A stretch of DNA of 20,882 nucleotides. Origin: an uncultured Campylobacter sp. Its GTDB lineage: Bacteria > Campylobacterota > Campylobacteria > Campylobacterales > Campylobacteraceae. The stretch covers positions 1 to 20,882 of the forward strand of contig NZ_CALIJF010000197.1 of NCBI RefSeq assembly GCF_938018035.1, given 5' to 3'. Made by a program: the position numbers and the translations under genes. The notes beneath the pieces are model-generated. The model was given only the letters and a program-made list of their open reading frames with translations, was not told where the DNA came from and ran no database searches. Positions 1 through 8,130 of this stretch are shown one piece after another (the first letter of the stretch is position 1; each line of letters opens with the position of its first letter).

Positions 1-75
1 TATTTTTACGTGCGGGCGTTTTCGGACGAAAACGGCACGAAACTGGGCTATATAATTTTGCATCGCGAAGGCTAG
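1..75 (+). CDS. C-terminal end of an upstream protein (partial)
   Basis: Reading frame 1 is open from the first base and ends at TAG (73-75), giving 24 residues that end in GYIILHREG. The codons look like those of other genes here, so this is probably the true 3' end of a gene that begins outside the window. The piece is too short to name a family. The next gene starts 126 nt downstream on the same strand. Confidence 0.5.
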   Translation, partial: YFYVRAFSDENGTKLGYIILHREG

Positions 76-201
76 CGGCGAGATTTAAATTTAGGCGTTT
101 TGCAGCTTGTCTGCTTTATCGCAGCGGTGCAGCGTTTTAAATTTAATCGTAAAATCGCGGAAATTTACGCTGAAATTATAAATTTTAAAAGGAGCGTCGG
201 T

Positions 202-963
202 ATGAAATTTTATAAATCCGTTAAATTTAAAGCGATAGCTAGCGTGCTGCTTCTTATAATAATACTCTGCGCCGCATTTATTCGCATCGTGCCCGACTAC
301 TCCACTTCGCGAGGCTTCGCGATAGTTTCCCTTTCCGACTACGACAAATACAATCAAGGCTATTGTTTAGCCGAGGATAGAATTTTACCCAAAGAGGAGT
401 TGTATAAAAGAGCGATAGGGCAGTATTTGGATTATGAGTTAAAATTAGAGCAAATGATCAATGATTATAGAGCTAATACCTATGGTAGCTCCTGGCGTAG
501 CAAATATGAACTTGCGTATTATGAATTGGAAGGTATAAATTTATCGAATTGGTTTGAAATATTAAAAACGCATCATGATAATAATGAGACGTTTGAGGAA
601 ATTTTTATGAATAAACTAAAAGCCAAAAAAACCGACCCAAAGAAATATTTAAAAATAAATTTGAACGATATGAGTGCTGGATTTGATAGACCGATAATTA
701 CTCTAGACGGCGCTTATAAAGGACCAAATATTCATATATTGTTAGATAAGTTTGTTTTAATTTATAAAAATTATATACAACGCAATCATTCCGAATACCT
801 ATTTGATAGAATAAATTTTTCCGAAAAAATCAAAAAATATTATCAGGAGAGGAACAAGGCGTCGTTTGATATAAAACAAGGTTTTGAGCTGGATAACTGC
901 GGAAATCTAAATTATCCATCGGAAGAATATTATTTGCGTAGTAGGGAAGCAAAAGGCGGCTGA
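202..963 (+). CDS. Unrecognised single-pass membrane-anchored protein
   Basis: The 253-residue protein starts at ATG 202, preceded by AAAAGGAG at 187-194. The frame is open back to a TTG at 100, but that extension has no good ribosome site and is less likely. Residues about 11-30 form one hydrophobic helix (AIASVLLLIIILCAAFIRIV) after a basic N-terminus, so it is probably a signal anchor with the rest in the periplasm. The Cys in that helix does not fit a lipobox because Leu precedes it. The remainder is soluble, charged and rich in Tyr, Lys and Asn. I recognise no domain or catalytic motif. The DNA becomes visibly more AT-rich than its neighbours from about 330 on, which suggests an accessory or recently gained gene. 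It is convergent with the two-component genes. Confidence 0.75.
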   Translation: MKFYKSVKFKAIASVLLLIIILCAAFIRIVPDYSTSRGFAIVSLSDYDKYNQGYCLAEDRILPKEELYKRAIGQYLDYELKLEQMINDYRANTYGSSWRSKYELAYYELEGINLSNWFEILKTHHDNNETFEEIFMNKLKAKKTDPKKYLKINLNDMSAGFDRPIITLDGAYKGPNIHILLDKFVLIYKNYIQRNHSEYLFDRINFSEKIKKYYQERNKASFDIKQGFELDNCGNLNYPSEEYYLRSREAKGG

Positions 964-1004
964 AAAGTCGCTTCAAAACAAAATTTTAAAAAGCTCGATA
1001 GCCA

Positions 1005-1038
1005 CGCAAATTTTACTTTTAAAATTTTAAAATTTGCG
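1005..1038. terminator. Inverted repeat between convergent genes, possible bidirectional terminator
   Basis: CGCAAATTTTA (1005-1015) is repeated inverted and without mismatch as TAAAATTTGCG (1028-1038), with a 12-nt AT-only loop apart from one C. It lies in the 95-nt gap between the stop codons of the plus-strand gene ending at 963 and the minus-strand kinase ending at 1059. No long T-tract follows, and the stem is AT-rich, so its strength as an intrinsic terminator is uncertain. Confidence 0.45.
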
Positions 1039-1058
1039 CCTAAATTTCACGTGCCGTT

Positions 1059-2177
1059 TTAATCCAAAAGCTTCTGCTTAAACAGCGGGATTTTGTAGCA
1101 AAAGGTGCTGCCCTCGCCAAGCTTCGAGCTGACGCTTTTTGCGATGCCGTAGCGCTTACAAATTTTCTCGATTATGTTTAGCCCGAGGCCGAATCCGCCA
1201 AGAGCCGCGTTTTCGCGCGAGTATCTATCCCAGATCGCGCTCGTATCCTTTATGCCGATGCCGAAGTCCTGCACGCTAAAGACCGCTATGCTCATCCCCT
1301 TTTCCAGCTCGATGATGATCTTGCCGCCGGGGCGCGAGTATTTTACGGCGTTGCTTAGCGTGTTGTCGATGAGGCGCATTAGCGAGGTTTCGTCCATAAA
1401 AACGCTCACATCGGGCGCTATTCGCGATTGCAAGCTTATGTTTTTGCTTTTTGCGACCAGATAGATGAAATTTATCCTAGCGCCCAAAAACTCGCTCATA
1501 TCGATGCGGCGACTTTTGAAGCTCATCTTGCCGCTTTTGATGAAGTACTCCACGTCCTCGTAAGTAATTACCATCTGCTTGAGCGCGGATTTTATTCGCG
1601 CCGTGTGTTTGTCGCGCAGCCCAAGCATCTCGGTATTGATGAGCGCGACGCCCAGAGGGGTCTTTAGCTCGTGCATCGCGTCGTTGAAAAACGCCTTGAT
1701 GAGGTTGCTTTGCTGCGCGTAGAAATTTTTTATGATTTTGTAGTTAAACAGCGCGATGATGAGCGCTACGAAAATCGTGATAAAGATCGTAGAGATCGCG
1801 ATAAATTCTATCTTGGCGTAGCTTATCTTTTTTGAGATGACGAAAAAATGCAGCTTACCCTCGTGTAGAAAGTGGCGCTTAAAAAACACCCGTCCGCCGA
1901 ATTTTAGCGTGATAAATGCAAAATCCGGCGGCTGGACGCTTAGGTTTGATCTTAAAATTTCGCCGTTTGCATTTAGGATCGCGTAGTCGTAGATGAGCTC
2001 GTCTTTTAGATTCAGATCTGCGCCGGCTAGGGCTTCGCCGCTTTTTTGTATCAGCTCGGCGACGTCGGCACTCTCCTCGATTTTGGAATTTAAATAGATT
2101 ATATAAAGACTCTCGCTTATAAAGGCGCCGATGATGAAGATCGCGCTAAAAAGCGTAAATTTAAACCCTTTAAGCAT
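1059..2177 (-). CDS. Two-component sensor histidine kinase
   Basis: This 372-residue inner-membrane kinase has a first membrane helix at about 5-29, a periplasmic segment of about 95 residues, a second helix at about 123-146, and then the kinase core. The H-box has the phospho-accepting H169 (AMHELKTPLG). The N-box is LIDNTLSNAVKYS with N276, the G1 box is DFGIGI around 304-309, and the G2 box is GGFGLGL at 327-333. It should autophosphorylate and pass phosphate to the regulator encoded just upstream, whose stop overlaps this ATG by 8 nt, so the two are translationally coupled. No PAS or HAMP domain is obvious, so the sensed signal cannot be read. The pair sits directly downstream of psrABC. 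It resembles small Campylobacter kinases such as DccS in architecture, but I cannot assign orthology. Confidence 0.93.
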   Translation of the reverse strand: MLKGFKFTLFSAIFIIGAFISESLYIIYLNSKIEESADVAELIQKSGEALAGADLNLKDELIYDYAILNANGEILRSNLSVQPPDFAFITLKFGGRVFFKRHFLHEGKLHFFVISKKISYAKIEFIAISTIFITIFVALIIALFNYKIIKNFYAQQSNLIKAFFNDAMHELKTPLGVALINTEMLGLRDKHTARIKSALKQMVITYEDVEYFIKSGKMSFKSRRIDMSEFLGARINFIYLVAKSKNISLQSRIAPDVSVFMDETSLMRLIDNTLSNAVKYSRPGGKIIIELEKGMSIAVFSVQDFGIGIKDTSAIWDRYSRENAALGGFGLGLNIIEKICKRYGIAKSVSSKLGEGSTFCYKIPLFKQKLLD

Positions 2178-2823
2178 TTATCTTATATCCGAGTCCGCGG
2201 CTGGAGAGGATGAAGTCGTTGCTCGTTTTGGAGCGGAGGTTGCTGATATGCACGCGCACATCGACGCTGCCCGCTTCGCCGTCCCATACGTCGGCGATGA
2301 GTTCATCTACGCTAACGAATCTTTTGATATTGGCGAGCAGAAATTCTATGATTTTGATCTCTTTGGCGCTTAGCGATATCTCTTCGTCCGCGCGTTTTAA
2401 AATTTTTAAATTTGCGAAGTAGTGAAATTTATCCGCGATCTTGACGGCGCCCTTTTCGTCGCCGAAATACTTTCGCATCAGCTCGCTTACTCTAAATTTA
2501 AGCTCGGCTAGGTGGAAGGGCTTTTTTAGATATTCGTTGCAACCAAGCTCGTAGCACTGGCTTAAATCGTCGATGTCGCCGAGCGAGGTCATCATCATCA
2601 CGGGGGTGTTGAGGCCGAGGCTTCGCGCATATCTCAGCACCTCTTCGCCCGAAACCTCCGGCACTTTGATGTCTAAAATCAGCAAGTGGTATGCATTCGC
2701 GGCGATCTTATCGCAGGCTGCGTCGCCGCTTTCGCATTCGTCCACCTCGTAGCCGAGCTCCTGCAGATACTCGCTTACGCTGCTTCTGTATTCAAAATCG
2801 TCTTCTAAAAGTAAAATTTTCAA
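2170..2823 (-). CDS. OmpR/PhoB-family response regulator
   Basis: The 217-residue protein has an N-terminal receiver domain (about 1-118) and a C-terminal winged-helix DNA-binding domain (about 125-217). Receiver residues are visible: the acidic pair D8-D9, the phosphorylation site D51 (LLILDIKVPEVSG), T79 and K100 (KKP). The effector part carries ISLSAKEIKIIEFLL and the wing segment VRVHISNLRSK...SRGLGYKI typical of the OmpR class. The likely start is TTG at 2823, because the receiver beta-1 strand (KILLLEDD) begins right there and AGGGAA lies upstream. It starts 26 nt after the psrC stop on the same strand, so co-transcription with psrABC is plausible. Its targets are unknown; autoregulation or control of psr would be the first guesses. 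Confidence 0.94.
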   Translation of the reverse strand: MKILLLEDDFEYRSSVSEYLQELGYEVDECESGDAACDKIAANAYHLLILDIKVPEVSGEEVLRYARSLGLNTPVMMMTSLGDIDDLSQCYELGCNEYLKKPFHLAELKFRVSELMRKYFGDEKGAVKIADKFHYFANLKILKRADEEISLSAKEIKIIEFLLANIKRFVSVDELIADVWDGEAGSVDVRVHISNLRSKTSNDFILSSRGLGYKINA

Positions 2824-2838
2824 ACCCGTTCCCTAAAT

Positions 2839-2860
2839 CGGGAGCGAGACTACGCTCCCG
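2839..2860 (-). other. GC-rich hairpin across the psrC stop codon
   Basis: CGGGAGC (2839-2845) and GCTCCCG (2854-2860) form a perfect 7-bp stem with an 8-nt loop. On the minus strand the loop contains the psrC stop codon TAG. No U-tract follows, so a full intrinsic terminator is unlikely. It could instead attenuate transcription or protect the 3' end of psrABC mRNA, setting different levels for psr and the downstream regulator genes. Confidence 0.5.
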
Positions 2861-3821
2861 TGCAAATTTGCCCCGCATATACGATGTAGTAGCGAAGCAG
2901 AATGACGCCGCAAAGCACGACGAAAGAATTTAAAACTATAAACGCAGGCTTGTAGGCGTGGTTTTTCAGCGCCGTAAAGGCGATGATGATTGGAGCGATG
3001 AGCCCCGTGCCTAAAACGCCGATCCAGAAAATTTTACCGTAAACCTCGTGCGTCAAAGCCTGCTGTGCCGCAAGTGCGCTCGTGCCGCCCTCGAAATACA
3101 TCCCGACAAACAGAATGAACAAAAGCGGAATCTCAAAGAGTATCGCGCGCAGATCAAGCACCAAAAGGTATTTTATGCTATCTTTGTTTAACGAGCCTTT
3201 AAAAAACAGAAGTCCAACTAAAATGCTCGCCGCGATGCCGCTGGAAAAGCCCGATAGCAAAAATAAAATCGGAAGCACAGGAGTATTCCAAAGCGGAATT
3301 TTCATCACCGCGCTTAGCAAAAAGCCAGTATATGCGCCCACGCAAAGAGCAAGGATAAATAAAACCCGCTCGAAAAGTTTGGAAGCTTTGGCAAATGAGC
3401 TTAGCAAATTTACGATAGGTCGCAGAAAGGCGAGCAGTTTAAATTTGCAAATTTCCTCGCCGAAGACGCATAGCGCAAATACGAAGCTAAGCGGCACGTA
3501 GATTAAAAGCGCCGCCACGCCGAGGCTCATCACCGAGCCGAAGTTAAATTTGATCAGCAAAAGATAAAAGCTAAGTGGCTTGCCCAGATCAAAGATCAAA
3601 AGCAAAAGCCCCGCGCAGATCGTAAGCGGTGCCGTGATCGCGCCTGCTCTAATCATCGCGTCCCAGATGGAATTTTGCTCGCTTTCGTGGCGGTTCCATT
3701 TGACTAAAAGCGCCACCATCGTCGCTCCCGCGCTAAGACCCGCCAAAAATAGATAGATCGCAATCGGCCAAGGCCAGTAAATTTCAGAGTATTGGCTCAT
3801 ATCGCCCCACATATTATTCAT
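2850..3821 (-). CDS. psrC: Polysulfide/thiosulfate reductase membrane subunit, NrfD/PsrC family
   Basis: This 323-residue integral membrane protein has about eight hydrophobic helices. It is the quinol-oxidising membrane anchor that would pass electrons from menaquinol to the iron-sulfur subunit. NrfD/PsrC signatures are visible: LFLAGLSAGA near 24-33 in the first helix, DLGKP at 78-82, and FNFGSVMSLG at 92-101. The start ATG 3821 has a near-perfect AGGAGGA and overlaps the psrB stop by 8 nt, so the two are coupled. Order and overlaps (A-B-C) match the Wolinella psr and Salmonella phs type of enzyme. The substrate (polysulfide, thiosulfate or another sulfur compound) cannot be fixed from this subunit. 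The length agrees with the family. Confidence 0.88.
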   Translation of the reverse strand: MNNMWGDMSQYSEIYWPWPIAIYLFLAGLSAGATMVALLVKWNRHESEQNSIWDAMIRAGAITAPLTICAGLLLLIFDLGKPLSFYLLLIKFNFGSVMSLGVAALLIYVPLSFVFALCVFGEEICKFKLLAFLRPIVNLLSSFAKASKLFERVLFILALCVGAYTGFLLSAVMKIPLWNTPVLPILFLLSGFSSGIAASILVGLLFFKGSLNKDSIKYLLVLDLRAILFEIPLLFILFVGMYFEGGTSALAAQQALTHEVYGKIFWIGVLGTGLIAPIIIAFTALKNHAYKPAFIVLNSFVVLCGVILLRYYIVYAGQICTGA

Positions 3822-4380
3822 AGCGTCCTCCTTTTTTGTTTTTGATATTCGCTAGGCGCGGTTTGGTATTTAGATACGCTTTCGGATATTCTACGCTTGT
3901 TTTGGCTAGCAGCTTGCTTACCTCGGAATTTAGGTCATTTACGTCGCCGAAAGTTAAAGCATCCGTTGGGCACACGCTTACGCAAGCAGGCTGCAAGCCT
4001 TTGCTCGTGCGGTTCGTGTAGCAAAAGGTGCATTTGCCGATAGCGTGCGTGATAGGATCGACAAACCTTGCGTCGTAAGGACAGGCCAGGATGCAGTATT
4101 TGCAGCTGACGCAAAGCCTCTCGTCTATGAGCGTTACGCCGTCTTTGGTTTTAAAGCTCGCTCCCGTAGGGCAGACGTCCACGCAGGGGCTATCCTCGCA
4201 CATAACGCAGCTGGCGCGCGAATAATCGAGCTTTAAATTTGGAAAAACGCCGCTTGTTTTGCCGTGCACTTGCAGCCTATAAACGCCGCTCGGTACGCCG
4301 TTTTCATTCCTGCACGCAACCGAACAGGCTTGGCAACCTATACATAAATTTTCGTCGTGAATCATTATGAGTTTTTTCAT
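3814..4380 (-). CDS. psrB: Four-cluster ferredoxin-like electron-transfer subunit, PsrB type
   Basis: The protein of 188 residues carries 16 cysteines in four groups: C13/16/19/23, C58/61/66/70, C90/93/96/100 and C117/120/133/137. This is the pattern of the DMSO-reductase-family beta subunits that hold four [4Fe-4S] clusters and wire the catalytic subunit to the membrane subunit. It has no signal peptide, so it would travel across the membrane with the Tat-exported PsrA. I chose ATG 4380, because AAAGGGG lies 6 nt upstream. The frame also allows a TTG at 4395 that would overlap the psrA stop and add five residues. Its stop overlaps psrC by 8 nt. Confidence 0.93.
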   Translation of the reverse strand: MKKLIMIHDENLCIGCQACSVACRNENGVPSGVYRLQVHGKTSGVFPNLKLDYSRASCVMCEDSPCVDVCPTGASFKTKDGVTLIDERLCVSCKYCILACPYDARFVDPITHAIGKCTFCYTNRTSKGLQPACVSVCPTDALTFGDVNDLNSEVSKLLAKTSVEYPKAYLNTKPRLANIKNKKGGRYE

Positions 4381-4391
4381 AACCGCCCCTT

Positions 4392-6656
4392 TCAAATTTT
4401 AACTATATCGACGCCGACGTTGGTTACCATCGTGCTTACCACAGGACCCGCAGCCGGATCGAGAAGGACGCTTTGGTTCGTGCCTATGCCGTTCGTGCGC
4501 TTTAGCCCCGGGCTTACGTGCCCAAAGCCGTGGTATAAAAATAGGCAATCGTCCCTGATGCCTTGCGTGACGAAAATTTTAGCCTTTTGCTCGCCGAATT
4601 TATTTTTAAGCTTCACGATATCGCCCGTCTTTAGCCCCTCCGCTTTTGCAGAAGCAGGGCTGATCCAAACCGGCGATTCGCTCATCATATCGTTTAAAAT
4701 TTTGACATTTTGAGTGTGGCCGTTGGTGTGAAGCGCGGTCTTGCCGGTCATTAGGCAGTATTTGTGTCCGCCGAATACGTCCATACCCTCGGTGTTTAAG
4801 CAGCCGTATCCCGCGAAAAGCTCCTCCACTTTCGGCGCGAAAAGCTCGATCTTGCCGCTCGGGGTTTTAAATTTCATCTGCGAGCTCATCTCGCCGTTTT
4901 CGTCCACGAACTCCGCCGCGGCAGGATATTTATCGATAAATTTAGCTACGAGCTTCGGCTCTCGGTAATACAGCTTCGGCACTTTGTAGCTTACGTAGCC
5001 GTTTTTGATTAAATTTGCGATTAGCTCGGCGTTGCCTTTGGCTTGCTGCATGCGGTATTCGTCGATGTTGTTCCAAGTGTAGTCTTTATCGATCTTCATC
5101 ACTCTCGCAAGCTCTCTAAAAATTTCATAGCCGCACTTCGTATCGCCCACCGGCTCGACGGCTTTGTTTCGCATCACAAATCCAGGCGCGGTGCCGCCTT
5201 TGTTTTGAATCGACTCGTCGCGCTCCAAATAGGTGGATTCTGGCAAGATCACGTCGGCTAGGCACGCGAAGTCGCTCATATACACGTCGATTGCGAGCAC
5301 GAAGTCTAGCTTTTTGATCGCCTCTACGCTCTTATCCACGCCTGCAACGTTGATGAGATGGTTAAAGCGCGTGCTGACCCAGCCTTTTACAGGGTAAGGC
5401 TTTTCGCTTAAAATCGTAGGCGCGATCTGCATCAAAACGCCGTGTTTGCGCGGCACGAAGAAATTTTCGCTACCTTCTTCGCCGCAGCCGTCGATGCGCG
5501 CGGTCTTTGGAATTTTAAAATTTTTATCCGGGTTTGAGATAGTAGGGAATAGATCCTCTTTGCAAAGCGTGTTGAAGGTTTTAGAGTCTTTAGAAAAGTA
5601 AATTCCGCCCTTTTTCTCGACGTTTCCCATCAGCGCGTTTGCGATCGCGATGGCGCGCGTGCGGACGTATTCGGCCTTAGCGGTCGTGGTTTTGTGCCCC
5701 CAGTCGATTACGACTGCGGGAGCCGCGGCGTAAATTTCATTTGCGATGCGCTCGATTTTGTCTGCCTTGATGCCCGTGATACCCTCTTGCCAAAGCGGCG
5801 TCGTATCCTTCACCGATTGCCTTAGCTCCTCTAGCCCCACGGCGTATTGTTCGATAAATTTTTTGTCGTATTTGTTATCGCGCAGCCAGACGTGAATTAG
5901 CGCCATTAAAAACGCCGCGTCGGTTCCCGGCTTTATCGGCAGCCACTCGTCGGCTTTAGAAGCTACGACGCTAAAGCGCGGATCGAGCACCAAAAGCTTT
6001 ACGTCCTCTCTACTCGCGGCTTTTGCGAGCTTTTTGGTTTTTGAGATGTCGATTCCCTCAAAAAGATTGTGGCCGAAATTTACGATATATTTTGCGTCGC
6101 CGTAGTCTCTTTGCATATTAGCGCCGAAGGTGTGCGGCACGGCGATATTGTAGGTGACCGGGCAACAGGACCAGTGCGAGTAGATGTTCGGACTGCCGTA
6201 GGCACAGGCGAAATTCATCATCTGAGTGTGGTGCTCGCCCGTTTTGGAGGTAAAAACTACGCTTTGCGGGCCGTATTTTTGCGAAATCTCACCGAGCTTC
6301 TGCGCGCAAATTTTAAGCGCCTCATCCCAGCTTGCTTCTCTAAATTTGCCCTCGCCGCGCTCGCCTACGCGAATGAGCGGCTTAATGAGCCTTTGATCGT
6401 CGTAGAGCTGATTTATGCCCGCGCCTCCGCGAGCGCAGACCGAGGTTTTGTTTGAAAAGCGATGGTTGCCCTCGATGAGAGCGCCGCGACCGTTTTTGAC
6501 GGTCACCTCGATAGGACAACGCGAGGAGCACATCTCGCAGACGCTGGCGACTTTCTTTTCCGTCTCGCCTGTAACCGCGCTAGCGTTTAAATTTAGATTT
6601 AGCGTCGCTAGCGTGCCGATCGCGGCGGTGCTTTTTAAGAAATTTCGTCTATTCAT
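4392..6656 (-). CDS. psrA: Molybdopterin catalytic subunit of a polysulfide/thiosulfate-type reductase
   Basis: The 754-residue protein belongs to the Mo-bisPGD oxidoreductase family. A twin-arginine signal (RRNFLK at 3-8, then a hydrophobic stretch ending near ASA 25-27) predicts Tat export to the periplasm. A [4Fe-4S] motif follows at C40, C43, C47 and C74. The molybdenum ligand is probably Cys, at C164 or C165 within SHWSCCPVTYN, which is where PsrA/PhsA-type enzymes place a Cys. The C-terminal domain (about 630-754) is the dinucleotide-binding cap, with TGKTALHTNGHTQN and GHVSPGLKRTNGIG. The start has TAAGGAG upstream. Expected role: terminal reduction of sulfur compounds with menaquinol electrons via PsrB and PsrC. 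Tetrathionate or arsenate reduction is less likely given the size and the A-B-C set, but sequence reading alone cannot exclude other substrates. Confidence 0.88.
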   Translation of the reverse strand: MNRRNFLKSTAAIGTLATLNLNLNASAVTGETEKKVASVCEMCSSRCPIEVTVKNGRGALIEGNHRFSNKTSVCARGGAGINQLYDDQRLIKPLIRVGERGEGKFREASWDEALKICAQKLGEISQKYGPQSVVFTSKTGEHHTQMMNFACAYGSPNIYSHWSCCPVTYNIAVPHTFGANMQRDYGDAKYIVNFGHNLFEGIDISKTKKLAKAASREDVKLLVLDPRFSVVASKADEWLPIKPGTDAAFLMALIHVWLRDNKYDKKFIEQYAVGLEELRQSVKDTTPLWQEGITGIKADKIERIANEIYAAAPAVVIDWGHKTTTAKAEYVRTRAIAIANALMGNVEKKGGIYFSKDSKTFNTLCKEDLFPTISNPDKNFKIPKTARIDGCGEEGSENFFVPRKHGVLMQIAPTILSEKPYPVKGWVSTRFNHLINVAGVDKSVEAIKKLDFVLAIDVYMSDFACLADVILPESTYLERDESIQNKGGTAPGFVMRNKAVEPVGDTKCGYEIFRELARVMKIDKDYTWNNIDEYRMQQAKGNAELIANLIKNGYVSYKVPKLYYREPKLVAKFIDKYPAAAEFVDENGEMSSQMKFKTPSGKIELFAPKVEELFAGYGCLNTEGMDVFGGHKYCLMTGKTALHTNGHTQNVKILNDMMSESPVWISPASAKAEGLKTGDIVKLKNKFGEQKAKIFVTQGIRDDCLFLYHGFGHVSPGLKRTNGIGTNQSVLLDPAAGPVVSTMVTNVGVDIVKI

Positions 6657-6741
6657 AAAAACTCCTTACCTTTAAATTTCGGTAGGAATTCTAAGGCTTC
6701 ATCGTAAAAATAAGGTTAATTTTGATAATGCAGCTTTTGGC

Positions 6742-7974
6742 TTAGACTTTATCTCGAAAGATAAAATGCGTCCTGCGCCGTATTTTAAAGCCATAAAATA
6801 GCGCCAGCAGTAGCAAAATGCTAATTGCACCGCAGATCGCAAGGGCTACGCGAGCGCCCAGTAGCTCGGTAAAAAAGCCCGATATGAGCGCTCCAAATGG
6901 CGTACTACCTATTAAAAATAGCGCGTATAAGCTAAGCACGCGCCCGCGAAATTCGTTGCTTACGTGCATTTGCACGGTGGAGTTGATGCTTGAGTTTGTG
7001 ATTACGAAAAGAAATCCAGTTACGGCAAGCCCTGCCGCAGCCCATGCGAAGGAATTTGCAGCCCCAGTAAGAGCTAAGCTCACCCCCATAGCGATCGCGC
7101 ACGATCTGATTTTGCGGATGCCAAGTTTATCAAAGACTGCTACGAAAAGCGCGCCGCAAAAGGCCCCCACGCCTAGAGCCGACATCAAATATCCAAAGCT
7201 TCGCTCATCTGCGTCTAGGCTAAGCTTAACAAGTGCCGAGATTGTTACGTTGTAATTTGGCACCAGCGTCGCTACGATAAGCACTATTATCATTAGCTCG
7301 CTTAGAATTTTTTTGTGCGATACATACGAAATTCCAGCACCGATCGAGGCAAAAACGCCTCCGCTTCTGCTAGATAGCGTAGTAGCGGATGGCGGAATTC
7401 TTATGAAAAACAGCGAAACGATGATGCCTAAAAAGCTAAGTGCATTGAATAAAAAGCAAAAGCCCACGCCCCACAGCGCCATCACGATCCCCGCAAGTGC
7501 GGGTCCTGCAATACGAGCGACGTTGAAGGACATAGAATTTAACGCTATGGCGTTGGCTAGATCGCGGGGCGAGTCGATGAGGTCTTTTACCATCGACTGA
7601 CGGCTCGGGGCATCCATGCTGGTAAAGATGCCGCTTGCAAAAGCGCAAAATAAAATTTTGCCGAAAGAATATAGCTCGCAAAAGCTCATAACCGCGAAAA
7701 TTGAGGCGGTCACCGCCATGCCTATTTGAGCGAGCAAAAGGATCTTTTTGCGATTAAACTTATCGAGCAGTACACCGGAAAACGGCGTGAAAAGTAGCGC
7801 GGGCAAGAACCTCGCTGCAGCTACGAGGCTGACCTTAAAAGCGTCTGCGGTGATGCTTAGCACTAGCCACGGCAGCGCGACGCTTTGCATCCAAGAGCCG
7901 ATCAGCGAGAGGTTCATCCCGATCCAATAAATTCTAAAATTTGAGTATTTAAGCGATAGGAAGGGATTTTTCAA
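6742..7974 (-). CDS. MFS exporter, MFS_3 / EntS-like family
   Basis: This 410-residue inner-membrane protein has about 12 hydrophobic helices. The N-terminus (FLSLKYSNFRIYWIGMNLSL, then GSWMQSVALPWLVL) is typical of the MFS_3 group that includes the enterobactin exporter EntS and many putative drug or siderophore exporters. A motif-A-like loop GVLLDKFNRKKI is at about 67-78. The start is TTG 7974: the family's conserved N-terminal segment begins right there, with AAAAGG about 8 nt upstream, and the first ATG (residue 20) would delete it. The gene ends 85 nt before psrA on the same strand, so read-through is possible. The divergent neighbour encodes a PAS protein. The substrate is unknown. Confidence 0.85.
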   Translation of the reverse strand: MKNPFLSLKYSNFRIYWIGMNLSLIGSWMQSVALPWLVLSITADAFKVSLVAAARFLPALLFTPFSGVLLDKFNRKKILLLAQIGMAVTASIFAVMSFCELYSFGKILFCAFASGIFTSMDAPSRQSMVKDLIDSPRDLANAIALNSMSFNVARIAGPALAGIVMALWGVGFCFLFNALSFLGIIVSLFFIRIPPSATTLSSRSGGVFASIGAGISYVSHKKILSELMIIVLIVATLVPNYNVTISALVKLSLDADERSFGYLMSALGVGAFCGALFVAVFDKLGIRKIRSCAIAMGVSLALTGAANSFAWAAAGLAVTGFLFVITNSSINSTVQMHVSNEFRGRVLSLYALFLIGSTPFGALISGFFTELLGARVALAICGAISILLLLALFYGFKIRRRTHFIFRDKV

Positions 7975-8091
7975 CGCGCCGCCTTTTGAAATTTTGATTT
8001 GAGATTATACATTAAATTTTAAAAATTCACTTAAAGATTTAACATTTATAAAAATTTAACGAAAATTTAATATTTCTGAAAAGAAAAATTT

Positions 8092-8099
8092 TATATACT
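8092..8099 (+). promoter_or_regulatory. Possible -10 region for the PAS-protein gene
   Basis: TATATACT lies in a strongly AT-rich stretch about 32 nt before the ATG at 8131. The spacing is reasonable for a sigma-70 promoter of Campylobacter, which depends on the -10 and A/T periodicity rather than a -35. No sigma-54 or sigma-28 consensus was seen in the gap. Confidence 0.35.
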
Positions 8100-8130
8100 C
8101 TGCAATAAATTTTTAAGCAAAGGATTAAAA

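Noticed and set aside
6069..6455. 128-codon open frame opposite psrA
   Set aside because: It is a shadow of the molybdopterin subunit, with no ribosome site or family features.
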